Shown: positions 22,524-34,508, numbered from the stretch's first letter. The stretch: DNA of 64,000 bases from Helianthus annuus (GCF_002127325.2 NC_035433.2:83022079-83086078), one strand, 5' to 3'. The notes: generated by a model from the sequence alone, not told the origin. Program-made: numbers and translations.

Positions 22524-24426
22524 TGATATTCGCTAATTTACACATATTTTAGTCCCCCATTTTATCCCCATTTTATGCGTTTTCGGCCGTAAAACCGTCA
22601 TGCGGATACTTAATCATGTATACTTTTGTTTACAGGCCTAAAACAACATACCAGACGAGATGATACCAAAAACGAGGACTTTCCGGACAAAACGATGAAG
22701 CCGCGAAGATTCTGTGGAAAAAGACTGACCTGGGCGTTTGGCACGGTCATGCGGCCATATGCACGACCGTGCATATCCGACAAACAAGAAAGTCCCGGCG
22801 ATGAACCAGGCGTGCAACTCACCGTGCAAGGCAATGAAGGCAAACCCGAAAATGCACGGTCGTTCCTCATGGAGAACGGTCGTGCGGATCCGAGATCAAA
22901 CAACATCTCGGAGTGGAACGACCACAAGTCAAGGCGTGCAAGCCAAATGCCGGAAAGGAACGGTCGTGCCAAGCCAAGAACGACCGTGCGTGACCGAAGA
23001 CCAGTCAACGATCTGTGACGTCACGCAGTATGGTGGCCCACCACCAATAATGCTTAAAGTGCACGGTCGTGCGATCGGAAGAACGGCCGTGCGACTTCGA
23101 AAAAGCATTTAAACAGAACAGCACCATTTTAGACGTAACTCTGGAATTTTGGAGAGCTTTGCAGGCGATTTTGAGGCTCCGAAGGCTTCTGCTTTCACTC
23201 GGATTCAAGCCACATTGCCCGGTTTTGCTCGTTTACTATCCGGATTCTTAATCTTGTGCTTGTTTATGGTTGGGTTTTCTAATCTTTCCATGTTTTTGTT
23301 AATCTTTCAAGCATTTAGATTAATATTTATGTATTATTGTAGCATTTGGGCAAAAACACAACAATCCCTTGCTTGATTATAACCATTAGTATGTTAATCT
23401 ATGTTTGTAATGAAATTTGGAAGTGTTTATGATTATCTTTGATGATTAGTTTGCAACCTTGTTATTGATATTGATTTCTTGATTATAAGTAATTGTGTTG
23501 GATGATTGGTGCTTGGTTAGGTAAGATAGTTGAAAAATGAAGCTTATTTAATCATGTATTAGTAAACTTTTAATTTGGTTAACTAGCTTAACTTGGTTAA
23601 AATGTGGGCACCATGATACTCTAACGGGTTAGTGGTTTAATAAAATGTAATTATTGTTAATCAAGAAAGCTTGCCTTCACGGAAGGACTCTAACGGGTTA
23701 GATGGTGTTGTTATGAATTCTTGCCATGATTTGTTAGCTTAGTTAGTAGTTTCGGCCAAAATTGCTATCTTGGTGAATTTATGCGCAAGCTTTGTAAAAT
23801 GAACTCGGTTGTGATTTAATCTAGTCTATGCTTGTCTCGGTGGTTGCATTGTGTTTATCGGTGTTGCTTTCCTTGATTAAGTGAGGTTAGAAAACTCCTA
23901 ACGGATGACTAACTTATTTTTAGGAGATTTTTGTAGACATTAATCAATTGCACGTTAAAGAACAATTTTAGGTGGTTAAAGTGTGTTTATCGTTTTAACT
24001 TTCCGAATGATTGTCATTTTAGGATTCCCGAAAGGGATACTAATTGTCTCAAAATGGAAAATTGACCGAATTCTTCTAGGGCCAAAACTGACTTAGTTGA
24101 CATGTTGTGGTTGTATATTAAGCAAGGCTATTTATATATAATCTACTATGTTTTATAAGTTTTTATTTATGCTTACTTTAGTTTAATTTAAAACCAATAC
24201 AACTTATGTTTTTACCGGTAATTTAGTGACAAAGGTCTAGTATTATTTCTCCGCCCATTTCCGTGGATCGATACTTGGTTCTTACCGATACTTTACTACA
24301 TATATGACGGGGTACACTTGCCCTTTCGTGTGTGTTTTGATGTAAAAGTAATAATCACTTTTATAAATTTAAAACCAATTCGTGTGTAATTTCATTGTAA
24401 AAAAATGTGTAGTCGCGCACGTACCA
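22524..24426 (+). repeat. 3' LTR of element B
   Basis: 1903 bp, offset 5836 from the 5' LTR. All translated frames inside the two copies are the same, so I see no difference between them. Confidence 0.95.
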
Positions 24427-25983
24427 GACGGCTTCAACCTTGGCGGGATCCACTTGGATACCATGCTCACTGACTACGTGTCCAAGGAATTGAACTTCTC
24501 GTAGCCAAAATTCACATTTAGAGAATTTGGCATAAAGCTTTTCTTGATGAAGCAATTTAAGAATACATCGAAGATGCTTCTCGTGGTCAGCTTGACTTTT
24601 TGAGTAGATGAGGATGTCATCGATGAAGACAATGACAAACTTATCCAAATACGGCTTGCAGACGCGATTCATGAGATCCATGAATGCGGCAGGTGCATTA
24701 GTGAGCCCAAAAGGCATCACTAGGAACTCGAAATGACCATAGCGAGTCCTAAATGCGGTCTTGTGCACATCTTCGTCTTTGACCTTTAATTAATGGTAGC
24801 CTGACCTTAGATCAATCTTGGAAAAGTAGCTTGCTCCTTGCAACTGATCGAACAAATCGTCGATCCTGGGCAAAGGATACCTATTCTTGATTGTAACTTT
24901 ATTCAGCTCACGGTAATCGATGCATAGACACATCGAACCATCTTTCTTCTTGACGAACAGGATTGGTGCTCCCCAAGGAGATGAACTTGGTCTAACAAAA
25001 CCTTTGGCTAGCAGATCATCTAGCTGTGTCCTCAATTCTTTCATTTCCGTGGGTGCCAATCTATAAGGTGCTCTTGCAATAGGCGCGACTCCTGGAATAA
25101 TGTCGATACTGAATTCCACTTGCCTATCTGGTGGCAAACCAGGCAGTTCTTCCGGGAAAACTTCAGGATAGTCAGAGATGACTGGGATGTCCTCAATCTT
25201 GGGTTTCTCCTCACCGATAGTCACCTGTGCCATATAAATGACACATCCCTTCTTCAAACATCTGGATGCCTTTAGCATAGACACTTGCGCAGGCAATCCA
25301 TGCCGAGTATCTCCCTGAATGGTAAGTGGTTCTCCAGACGGAGTCTTGATTACCACTTGCTTCTTGTTGCACACAATTTGGGCTTGGTTATGTGATAACC
25401 AATCCATACCCAATACTACGTCGAAACCAACGAGTTTAAAGGGTAACAGGGATAAAGGAAATGAGTGATTCCTAATGGATATAACACATCCATCTAAAAC
25501 AGTTGAGACTGTTTCCATAGTCCCATCAGCTAACTCTACCTCAAAATTCACCTTCAAGGTTTTAACAAGCAATTTTAACAACTCACAAAACTTATCATCC
25601 ACAAAGGATTTATCTGCTCCAGAATCAAATAATACTCTTGCGAATACATCATTGATAAGAAACGTACCGGTTATGACGTTGTCGTTCTGGATAGCCTCTT
25701 TAACATTCATCTGAAAGACCCTCGCATTGGTCTTTTTCCCTTCTTCAGCCTTCTTCGGCAGTTTCGGGCAGTTAGTCTTGATGTGCCCTTTTTCGTTGCA
25801 ACTATAATAGGTTGTATCTTTGAGTTTCTTGCACTCAAGAGTCCTATGCTCAGAGGACTTGCAAATCCCACATGCTTTCAGCTGGGATTTCTGTTCATAC
25901 CTGCACCTTCCGAAATGGTGCTTCTTGCAAACATTGCACTTGGGCCTATCGCCCGACGGTCGGTCATTTTTCTTGGTCTCTGA
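24427..25983 (-). pseudogene. Element A pol, 5' part: zinc knuckles, protease, RT
   Basis: On the minus strand, Cys/His-rich knuckles come first ([42 protein letters not shown]). The last lacks its first Cys (Tyr instead). The aspartic protease active site [10 protein letters not shown] and [15 protein letters not shown] follow, then RT with [34 protein letters not shown] and [20 protein letters not shown]. The frame is broken only by a TAA at 24787-24789, right after SGYH, and by B at 24426. The stop sits where the family usually has Gln, so it fits a single substitution. Confidence 0.93.
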
Positions 25984-26017
25984 TCCCTTCTTGTGGTCAT
26001 GATTTCCCCGGTGCTTC

Positions 26018-26926
26018 TTGCTTGACCTACGTGAATCATCATCTTCACGTTTCCTCTTCTCGGTGTCAGCATTTCTCAGAGATCTCTATCTCACTGCATC
26101 CAGTGTGAGAGACAGAGATATATCTGCCATGGATCTAAATGTAGCAGGCCTAGAAGCCTTCACGCTAGCTTTGATATCTGGGGCCAGACCCCCGATGAAA
26201 CGTGCGATCCGTTTAGGTTCTGGGGTCACAAGGTACGGAACCAATCTTGACAGGGTGTTGAAACTTGTGAGATAAGCCTGGTAGTCCAGGTTAGGAAATC
26301 AGACTCTATCTTCTCAACCTCGTGCTGAGGGCAGTAGTTTTCCTTAATGAGAGCAATAAATTCCTCCCATGACATGCTGTACAAAACAGCCTTCCCTGAG
26401 GCTTGAACCAATGATCTCCACCATGCTAGGGCTTCACCCTTAAATGACTGGGATACAAACTTCACCACATCCCTCTCAGCACAACCACTAATGTCCACCA
26501 TGGTGTCCATTTCGTCCAGCCAAGTCATGCAATCCACCGCGCCTTTTTCCCCAGTAAAATCTCGGGGCTTGTAGGAAACGAAATACTTATACGTGCAACC
26601 CCTGGCGCGAGGCGAGGTGCATCATCGACCACTATTTTCTTAGGACGGACACTATTCTCATTCGATGAGTGCCGATCGTCGTCCTTCTTAGGCTTAGACT
26701 GGGTCGAGGGTGGTTTGCTGTGATGTTCAGAATGGGTTCTTGGCTTTGAGTGTGGTGCAGATCGGGTCCGGCTTCGAGACTCGCTATATTCTTCGTACTG
26801 CCGATCTAAGGCCGCCTTAACAGCGCCGTCTACTAAAGCTTTCAATTCAAGGCCCGTTATATTAATTTGGGCGTTATCATTGTTATCCCCCTTTGATTGA
26901 CTATTAACTCCATTTGGGTCAGCCAT
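26018..26926 (-). pseudogene. Element A gag (capsid region), frameshifted
   Basis: Starts MADPNGVNSQSKGDN at 26926 with a Ser/Arg/Lys-rich N-terminal part. The capsid core is in another frame: DCMTWLDEMDTMVDISGCAE, SFKGEALAWWRSLVQ and WEEFIALIKENYCPQHEVEK, the Retrotrans_gag signature (WW and Y.P). Frame changes occur near 26600 and near 26280, and an in-frame stop lies near 26082-26087, before the knuckle region. Gag is therefore more damaged than pol. Confidence 0.9.
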
Positions 26927-27900
26927 TGAGATCTTGATCTGCTACAAGGAATATGACAGAATTTTTATTTAGGAGTTTATTATGGAATTGTCTTTTATGG
27001 CAATTCATTAACCATGGTAAACATAGACCACATTTGGTTAATTTGTTACTCACTTTTATTCAGGATTCGAGTAATACTTATCCTAATTACATACAATATT
27101 GTTTGTGGCACAAAAGCCTAGTCACAAGGACGTTTTATATATTATCAGTCAGGATTTCAGAGAATCAAGGCATGAAGGTTTGAACCATAGTTCTTTTACC
27201 TTTTCTGACAGGGAGTCATAGACTACAACTGTCTTTTGTCTTATATGAAAATAAATATGGCTCGTAGGCACTACATCACTAATGGATGTTTGACAAGTGA
27301 TCATCTTAATTGATGATTTAACCCATGATTTATAAATCATTAATTTAGGTCTTGGAATCCTTTGAAGGATTCTTATATACGAATGACGCGTGTGATTTTA
27401 ACGAATCACATCTGCCAAGAATGTTAACATGTTTACAGAGGTTAATAGGAAACTGAATCTTTTACTCAGGTCTCACCATCTTGGTCGGGTCTTACAATGG
27501 CACCAGGCTAGGTCTCACCATTTAAGATTCTTTATTTAGGCAGACTTAATTAAAAAGAATGATTTTTAATTTATTTCATATAATAATGTATTAAAATGAC
27601 AAAAATGAAATTTATAAACTTAACATTCCATTAATCATAATAATGATTACACACTGCCCTAAACGGGACTTTCATTTGACAAATACCTACGCAGAGGTTT
27701 ACAGAAAACAAGTCCACGCAGGGACCAAAATACAAGGATAGATGTCCGCACAGGGACAAAAAGATAAGTCCACGCAGGGACTGAAAGCAAATTGTCCACG
27801 CAGGGACTACACACTATAAATGTCCACGCAGGGACTAAACAAATAAATGTCCACATAGGGACTTGATTTAAAATAGGAATTACAATAGAACATATAAGGA
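26927..27900 (-). other. Spacer between the extra ORF and gag in element A
   Basis: Non-coding, AT-rich. It contains the array at 27707-27866 and two 'aggtctcaccat' words near 27469 and 27512. Nothing else is recognised. Confidence 0.5.
27707..27866 (-). repeat. Six spaced copies of gtccacgcagggac
   Basis: Near-identical 14-bp words at about 27711, 27744, 27768, 27797, 27822 and 27849, separated by 10-20 bp of unrelated AT-rich sequence. Only the word is conserved, not the spacers, which argues against a simple recent tandem duplication. Confidence 0.85.
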
Positions 27901-29133
27901 CTAATGATCTCGCTTCTTCTTCCCTTTTAACAGGTTTGCTAGGCCTTTAAGGAATCCACGATTGTTCTTGCGTTCTTGCTCAAAGTCTCGTTCTACCCTA
28001 TTTAAACGGTGAAGGATTTCTTCCTGCTCCGGTGGGGAAAAACGTGGTTGCTGCGACGGTTGTTGAACTGGAGTTCTAGTGGGTATTGGGTACCCGTGAG
28101 TTGAGTGTCCCCTTCCCCAAGGTGTTTCATAAGGTATTTCAGGATGAAGGGCGTAGTAATTTGCCACCGCTTCTATGTATGGGTCGCCACCCATATAGTT
28201 GTAGTGAGTGTGAGTTGGCTGCTCAAATGGATTGTACGCGGTGGAACCGGCGTACGCAGGTATTAGGTTATCATAGCCGAATGGTGGTGGAGGTGGTGCA
28301 ACTGGTGCAGAATTCACCTCTGCAGGGTGGCTCGAAGGTTCACCCATTTGTGGTTCTTCAGGCAATGGCGGAAAATGACTTGCACTCGAGTGGCGAGGGG
28401 TGCTAAAATGAAATTCCCCTCCTCGGGTGGACATCCGCGCCCCTGATCTCCTACGCCTTGGCGGATCTGGAGGTGCTTGTTGAACTGGTGGCGGTGGAGG
28501 CGGTGGCGTAACTGCCACGAAACGCGAATCCTCGGAAGGATCCTGCTGCTGCTGATGCTGCTGGTGAGGTGATGAATGGTGAGAGGGTGTAAAGTACCAC
28601 TCGCACTGGTTAAACCTCGCCTGGTAACTGTCTGGACCTTGATAGGGTGTTCCGTGAAAGGATGACCCATCGGAGATCTCGATAGGATGGTTGGGGGTAC
28701 CTCTTGCAGGTTCGATGGGATCCGTGTCCTCGTCCATATATACCGCATTATCTTCGGAGAAATGGTCTTCTGGTCCTAAAGGGTTATAACCTACTGGTTC
28801 TTGGACATAATCAGCCGGGTTGAACTGGCCTTGAAAGAAAGGAGTAGGGTCGCCATAGGAACGGTGCAAAACAGAACGCTGGAGAGGTATATATGAAGGC
28901 TGAGGGTTACTGGGCTCGTTCTCCGAATTTGGTCCAAAAGAGTGACGGTATGAAGGTGTCGAACTATGTTAGGTAGACCGTCTTGCGGGCTCAAAGAGGT
29001 TCCTCCTACGCCTCTGAGGTTCTTCGCTCCTTGTGCTGGAAGGAGCTCACATATGCGAAGGTCCGGCCTCGTGATCATTGTGAGTAGTGATCGGCCCTTT
29101 GCCTCTTCCTCCTCGTCTGATTGCTGGTGGCAT
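27901..29133 (-). pseudogene. Extra Pro-rich ORF between primer site and gag of element A
   Basis: The longest intact part is 322 codons (28869 to 27901). It has acidic segments (DNAVYMDEDTDPIEPARG), Pro-runs (VTPPPPPPPVQQAPPDPPRR), Gln/His-rich stretches, and a C-terminal basic coiled segment (EILHRLNRVERDFEQERKN, then LLKGKKKRDH). Upstream, an ATG at 29131-29133 starts MPPAIRRGGRGKGPITTHND in the region expected for the true start, but that frame meets a stop near 29049 and shifts occur before 28869. It is separated from gag by about 1 kb. No known domain is visible. It may be a split-off N-terminal gag region or an accessory protein. Confidence 0.65.
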
Positions 29134-29290
29134 GATTCCTGCTTAACAAATTTTTAAATCACAATAAACAATAAAAGACAAACTAGAATAATAATTCGAA
29201 TTTGTCCTATGTTCTTGTCTAGACTCGAGTATGTGCAATTGTGTCATTGAGATTAAACACATAAGGATAGTGTTTAATTCACTCAACGTT

Positions 29291-29303
29291 GGCTCTGATA
29301 CCA
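29291..29303 (-). other. Primer-binding site of A (initiator-Met tRNA)
   Basis: The minus strand reads tggtatcagagcc, 3 bases after the LTR end, complementary to the 3' end of plant initiator tRNA-Met. Confidence 0.9.
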
Positions 29304-29306
29304 ACT

Positions 29307-32300
29307 TGTCACACCCCGATTTCCACACGTTTCACCGGTGGGCCCGGTGGAGGATTACCGTGACGTAGTTGGCAACAATATAGTCAAACAACACAATAAT
29401 TAAATGCACAGCGGAAGCATAAAGATAGATATATTTCAACTATCGAATGTAATATCCAAGTATCACAAGTAGTTGAAATAAATCCACAGGTGATCAAAAT
29501 AAAAATAGAAATATTGTTCAACAGATAGTGGCATCCCAAGCTTGCGAGACTCTAACGATGCTAAGGAGTGGCCAGCCTATTTCGTACAGAACCTGCATTT
29601 AATCTTTTTGGGGAAAATACGTCAGTTTACACTGGTAAATACATTCAACCGACACTTTTGTAAAAAATGTTTAATAAAAATGATTTGAATGCAATAGGCA
29701 CAAACTCTTTATAACTTGGGATAATTTATAAATTAAATCTTGTAAAAGAATTACATGTTCACTATGCGTTCAGTCGCCCGGGTCGTGCCGGGTTTAAGGT
29801 TAATAGACACGCCACAAAGCATAAAGCCGTGGCGGGAAAACCAACGGTTATACCTTTATAAATATAGACACATTGTCGAGTGTACGCCTACACCCGCGTG
29901 TCGAGGTCGTGGCCATTTCGTAAAATGATGCCATGGATATCCGGGACATGGTCATTAAGCTCCCAAAGGCGTAAAGCCAACAAAACAAATTTTTAAACGG
30001 GTCACATTGATAATACCCAACTACTAATGAGTTAGGGTCAATTGCCCGACCAAGCGGTATTTTATATACCGTAACCCAAGCCCGTATAACGGAAAATAAG
30101 TTAAAAGTATTTACCTGAGCAAGTAATAACTTCAATAAACAAATGCAAGTATCTTTTACTGGTCTCCTATTCTGGAACGAAGGTTTATAACAACCTATTA
30201 GAATCCTAACGGGTCTTTAATTTAGCCTTAGCTTAGACCGGCCAGTTTCAAAGGATAATTACGGTTTAATCGCGTGAAAGGCGAAAACTGGGAATGGAAT
30301 ATGGTTTGGACCCAACAAGTTTGAAGACTTGTTTTATATGGGTATAATAACCACACTCTGGATTTTGAAGTGAAAACGATAAGGTTTGACCCGTGCGCGC
30401 AAATGGCGTAACGGGTAACCGTAAGAGTCCTACACATGTTTCCTAAGTTAATATGCTCCAAATAGGTTGTGGTATCAGTAGGATACCTTCCATTATGCCC
30501 ATAACGAGTTTAAATCCAATATACGCCCTGTAGGGGTATTTTGGTCATTTTAAAGATTATAAAAGAGGTTTCCGAGTTCTACAAGAAATATGAGTTTTCC
30601 GAACAGTTTATAAAGTTCAAAATATATTATTTATTATTTAAAATCAGTAGCAACTGGAATCGGGTCAAAATACTATGTAGAACTCAAGTTATGTCCGAAA
30701 AGGGTATATTCGGTATTTACCGAATCAATGCCATAACCGCAGGTGATGAGCAGGTTAAAAATAATTAAAAATCTTTAAAAATCCCAAAATATTATTTTAC
30801 ATCAGTGTGTAAAAGGTTTGGTGTCGAAATTTGGGTTTAGATAGGTTTTATGCTAATTGCGCCTTTTAATTACTAAAGTTTCCGTAATTGCGCTATTTAG
30901 CATAACTCCTATTCTAGACCTCGGATTGACGTGAAATTTTAGAGACATGCTTAGAAATCAGTAACTAAGGTTATTGTCCTTTCACATATCCAAAATTCTC
31001 GTTTTAAAGTAAAAAGGGCGTTATGGTCAACTTTTAAGCATTTAACGGAAATGTGCAAAAGACTCGGACAAACAATGAACCGGTCACAGAGGGTTATACC
31101 ATCATGTAACCTGGTCCTAAGAGAGTCCTAAGGCATATCTAAATCATACCATATCGGGTCAGAACTGAAGTCAAAGCAAAAGTCAAAGTTTTGCGACTTT
31201 CGGTTCCGAACCGGGTCAAAACAGTAAATGGTCGGATCAAACAAGATTAGACCAATTATAATACTTATTATCATGTTTTTTGAGTGTCAAAACAGGTTAT
31301 ACGCCATCTTCATTACTGATTATGCATAAAATCAAAAGTTAGCATTCTGTTGACTTTTTCTAAGCAAGTTTGACTCGACATTTGGACTAGTTAGAATGGG
31401 AATCAGAGAGTGCCCTTTTAGGGGTTTAATGTCCACATAATTACCAACATATAACTACCTTTGATTCGACAAATCACTGGACCATTAGTGATTAATCGTC
31501 AAGTCAATCGTTAATTACGAAGGATTGACTTTTAAGCTATAACTAAGCAAAACTAAACCAAGAAAGGATGGAGCACACTTACAAGAGTCCTATGCACGAC
31601 CAGGGATGAGTATTGAAGGCACTTGAGCTCAAGAAGTGATCAAGAAAGCAGATTGAAGGTGTTAAGTTCATTGTTGCACAAGGTGGCCTTTTATAGTAAT
31701 CTACGCACCTTAGATCCTTGACAACTAAGGCTACAAGTGTTCTTGGATGATCACCAAGTGTCCCTGAGTGCTAGGGGACGTTTAGGGGCCGCCCATGCCC
31801 TCATTATTGCTCAACAAGTCGGTTAAAACACCAAACAGTGCTTCTGTCCGATTTTCTACATCTGGGGGGCTGACGCGGCCCGCGTTAATGATCAGGTAAC
31901 CTTTACGCGGGTCGCCTGAATCTTAATGTCAGAGCCCATATCTATACTGTCAGCGCGGCCCGCGTAAGATCCCTTATTACATTTACGCGGCCCGCCTGAG
32001 ACCTAAAAGTAAGATTTTTCAAATCTTTTCAATTATTACTGCTGGCCTTTGGCGATTCGAAGGGGTAACTTTGCGTTTTGGGCCTTGTTAATTTACGTAT
32101 AAGGGCCTCGTGACTTTTACCCTCGCCGTTAAATCCTCAGTTAACTTATTACTACCCGAAAAGTCCTAACTTTCAAAGTTGACGCTTTTAGCCCCTCACA
32201 TACGAATTCGATCATAACTTTCTCGTTTCAAAACGGAACCTTGCGAAATTTATATCGTACATTCTAGTGAGCGTAATTTACTGTTACAAAGTCTCGGGTT

Positions 32301-32600
32301 CGCTAAAGGGTCACTCAGAGGTATATCTTAAACATGTTGACACATTTAGCCCCTGTAGTTTGTAATCTCTCACTTTCTCCCGCATTTCGTTCCGTACGAT
32401 CCATGATTTATCCGTTTGAAGGTACGAGCATCATTTAGGGTTACTGTACAGTATATTTATCCCTCGTTGACTCTTTGAACCCTCGGATTCACATACTTTC
32501 AATGTATGTCAACTTTAGTCCTTCTTTAGTATTTATTACCACGTGTAAACCTATGACACGTGTCAATACATTATTGGACGCAAAATTTCGAGGTGTTACA
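29307..32600 (-). repeat. 5' LTR of element A (3294 bp)
   Basis: Partner of 11253-14585, with the same ends. Differences include missing bases near 30390 and many single substitutions. It contains the palindrome cluster at 31873-31998 and a TATA-like signal at 31687-31695 (reverse). Confidence 0.95.
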
Positions 32601-32715
32601 CTCTACTTGTGCTCCGATTTAAGCGGCGTGTTCCGATCAACGTTGTTAAAGGTGATGAAGAGTTTAGAAACCCTAGAATGATGGTGTTTTTACGGGAAAA
32701 AACGTGATACTTGAA

Positions 32716-32958
32716 AAACATCCATATATACGGCCTGTATACATGTATACGGCCCGTATACATTTGGTAAACATCAAAAACCTCCCAAATTATCCATTGA
32801 GCCGTATAGTTTTTACAAATCGTATACACATGTATACGGCTCATATAACTATATACGGGCCGTATATAGTAAAATAAAAAAAAAACATTCTCTGCGCATT
32901 TTCCTATTCAAAAATATTCTATACGGGTCGTATATTTTGTATACGGCCCGTATACACT
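32716..32958. repeat. tatacggcccgtata palindrome array
   Basis: Repeated pairs such as atacggcctgtatacatgta, atacggcccgtatac, actatatacgggccgtat and gtatacggcccgtatac. They are related to the foldbacks at 5353-5590, 7164-7395 and 8406-8692. A TATA-like cttataaaagc follows at 33017-33027, so this may be the upstream part of another LTR or promoter. Confidence 0.7.
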
Positions 32959-33223
32959 AGGGATGTGAAAATAAGATATAGGGGGTGTGGGAACAAGGGG
33001 AGCCTAAATAAAAGGCCTTATAAAAGCTCTTAATTACACATTAACCCAAGCTCATATTAAAATTACATATTTCCCGCTTTTTTTAATAAAATGATTAAAT
33101 TGCCCCTTTTAAATCTAAAAGTTTTTATCAGATATTTTACCTTCACATAGGGAATTCAAGCGTCAAAATACCCAAATGACTACGTCCCCTTCTCTCTCAG
33201 CCGACGATTCCTTTAGTCAAGTG

Positions 33224-33395
33224 TGTTAGGATAGATAATTAGTAGAGGGTCTATCTTGTAATTGTCATATTGTCTAGGGTCTATTCCGTATCAATTTGTT
33301 ACCACGATAATTTGAGATAAACTTCTTCTACTTCTTCTTCTTCTTCTTTTGTGTTCTTCTTTCTCTTTAATCCATTAACACTTTGATACGTAACA
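33224..33395 (+). repeat. Short Copia/TRIM-type LTR
   Basis: A 172-bp TG..CA block (tgttaggatag...gatacgtaaca) with a pyrimidine-rich stretch (cttcttctacttcttcttc) and an iMet-type primer site directly downstream. No partner LTR is visible, so the element is truncated or its other end was lost. Confidence 0.75.
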
Positions 33396-33396
33396 A

Positions 33397-33408
33397 TGGT
33401 ATCAGAGC
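33397..33408 (+). other. Primer-binding site (initiator-Met tRNA) of the short LTR
   Basis: tggtatcagagc, one base after the LTR end. Confidence 0.8.
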
Positions 33409-33447
33409 TATCATTCCTCTTGATTGTGGGTTAAGGTCAGGTCAACA

Positions 33448-33618
33448 ATGAGTTTTATAACAACAAAGGAATTAGGGCAACAACGGGTTTTGCAACAAAA
33501 ATTAATGTTCTTGAACAATTTCAGTAGCGGTATCAACAAATCAACCATGGAAATCCCTATGGAAGAGATTATGTCAATAATACAAGAACATTTAGTTGTC
33601 TTTCAAACTCGACTTTAA
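33448..33618 (+). CDS. Small unassigned ORF after the short LTR
   Basis: A 56-codon frame beginning MSFITTKELGQQRVLQQKLM shortly after the primer site, ending TAA. The position is that of a Copia gag start, but it shows no capsid or knuckle motif and is too short. It may be chance or a degenerate gag N-terminus. Confidence 0.25.
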   Translation: MSFITTKELGQQRVLQQKLMFLNNFSSGINKSTMEIPMEEIMSIIQEHLVVFQTRL

Positions 33619-34507
33619 GACTCGTTTTCAGTTACTAACCCATTCCAAATGTATTTGATCATGATTCCTAATCACATTCCCAAGACTTAAACTCATTCAA
33701 ATATCATTTAATCCCCGTTATGAACCTACCTAATCAATTGGGGCTTTAATCATGAGTTTTAGACTTAATCACCTTTTTTACATCAATTTCGAAATCCGCT
33801 ACATCATTTCACACTTTCAGTTTCGTTTATTCTCTTCAAATTTTGAAGAACACGAATCTAGGGCTTCAATATTCTTTCAACCAATTCGAACTCAATTCTA
33901 AGTCGTTTGAGTTAATCTTGAGTCTATTCCACTTCTTTTTTCATGCTATACATAATCCCTTATATCAATTTCTATTGAAAGAAGGCAATTGTAGTTCGAT
34001 TTATAATTCCATGATTCTAGGGTTCTTAGCATTTTGTATTTTCATAATTTAAACCAATTAATTTGTTCCATGATAATCTTAGACATATGTTAAGATGTAA
34101 GTTTAGTAGACATAATATAAATCATGTTTGCCTATTTTTTCTAAGATTTATTTTGTCATAATCTAGAAATTAATCTTATTATTTTGTTAGAACAATTATG
34201 CTAGAAATTATGTTAATAATTTTAACATAAAAAAATTATAAATTTTCATAATGTATTGTTAGAATTTTGATGATAATTTTACTTATATAAGTGTTGCCCT
34301 TGCTATATTAATAATACGTTTCATACAAAATATATATAATACTAAAATCTATATTCTTGTTAATCTAAGTTAGTGCCTTTATATGTACACAATTTAGACA
34401 ATTTATTTTAATCTTCGACTTAATCAATTCAAGGTTAGACTTGAAAGTAATTTGTTAAGATAATAAATTAATTCATTTAGACATAAGTATTTCTTTAGAC
34501 AAATTGG

Positions 34508-34508
<1 letters not shown>
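33619..34508. other. AT-rich sequence without recognised features
   Basis: No supported coding frame. Several 'agggcttc' / 'gggttcttagc' words resemble plant leader sequence. Confidence 0.3.

Larger units (their letters stand above)
16688..24426 (+). mobile_element. Element B: non-autonomous Athila/Tat-like LTR retrotransposon nested in A
   Basis: Flanked by GACGG (16683-16687 and 24427-24431). Both LTRs are 1903 bp (tgatattcgc...cgtacca), and the blocks and translated frames I compared are identical. The primer site tggcgccgttgccgggga and a polypurine tract gtgtggggagatt are present. The 3.9 kb interior has only a C-terminal integrase piece and a short Gln-rich ORF end; gag, protease, RT and RNase H are missing. 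It must have been moved by proteins from a related element, recently. Confidence 0.95.
11253..32600 (-). mobile_element. Element A: full-length Ty3/gypsy chromovirus (Tekay/Del-like), with B nested inside
   Basis: Both ends are LTRs starting tgtcacaccccg and ending ggtgttaca on the plus strand. The outside flanks carry the duplication CTCTA (11248-11252 and 32601-32605). In transcription order (minus strand) it has the 5' LTR, an iMet-type primer site, a proline-rich ORF, gag, zinc knuckles, protease, RT, RNase H, integrase, a chromodomain-like tail, a polypurine tract and the 3' LTR. Excluding B, the element is about 13.6 kb. The C-terminus (VKKLRRKYIPIVKVKWD, then EYTWE and KYPHLF) supports the chromovirus placement. 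Confidence 0.95.

Noticed and set aside
27707..27866. CRISPR-like array of regularly spaced repeats
   Set aside because: The words are only 14 bp, spacing is 10-20 bp and irregular, there are no cas genes, and the sequence is inside a plant retrotransposon.
28086..28406. Plus-strand ORF opposite the Pro-rich ORF of A
   Set aside because: It is a shadow of the minus-strand Pro-rich frame, which has coherent composition and the right orientation for element A.
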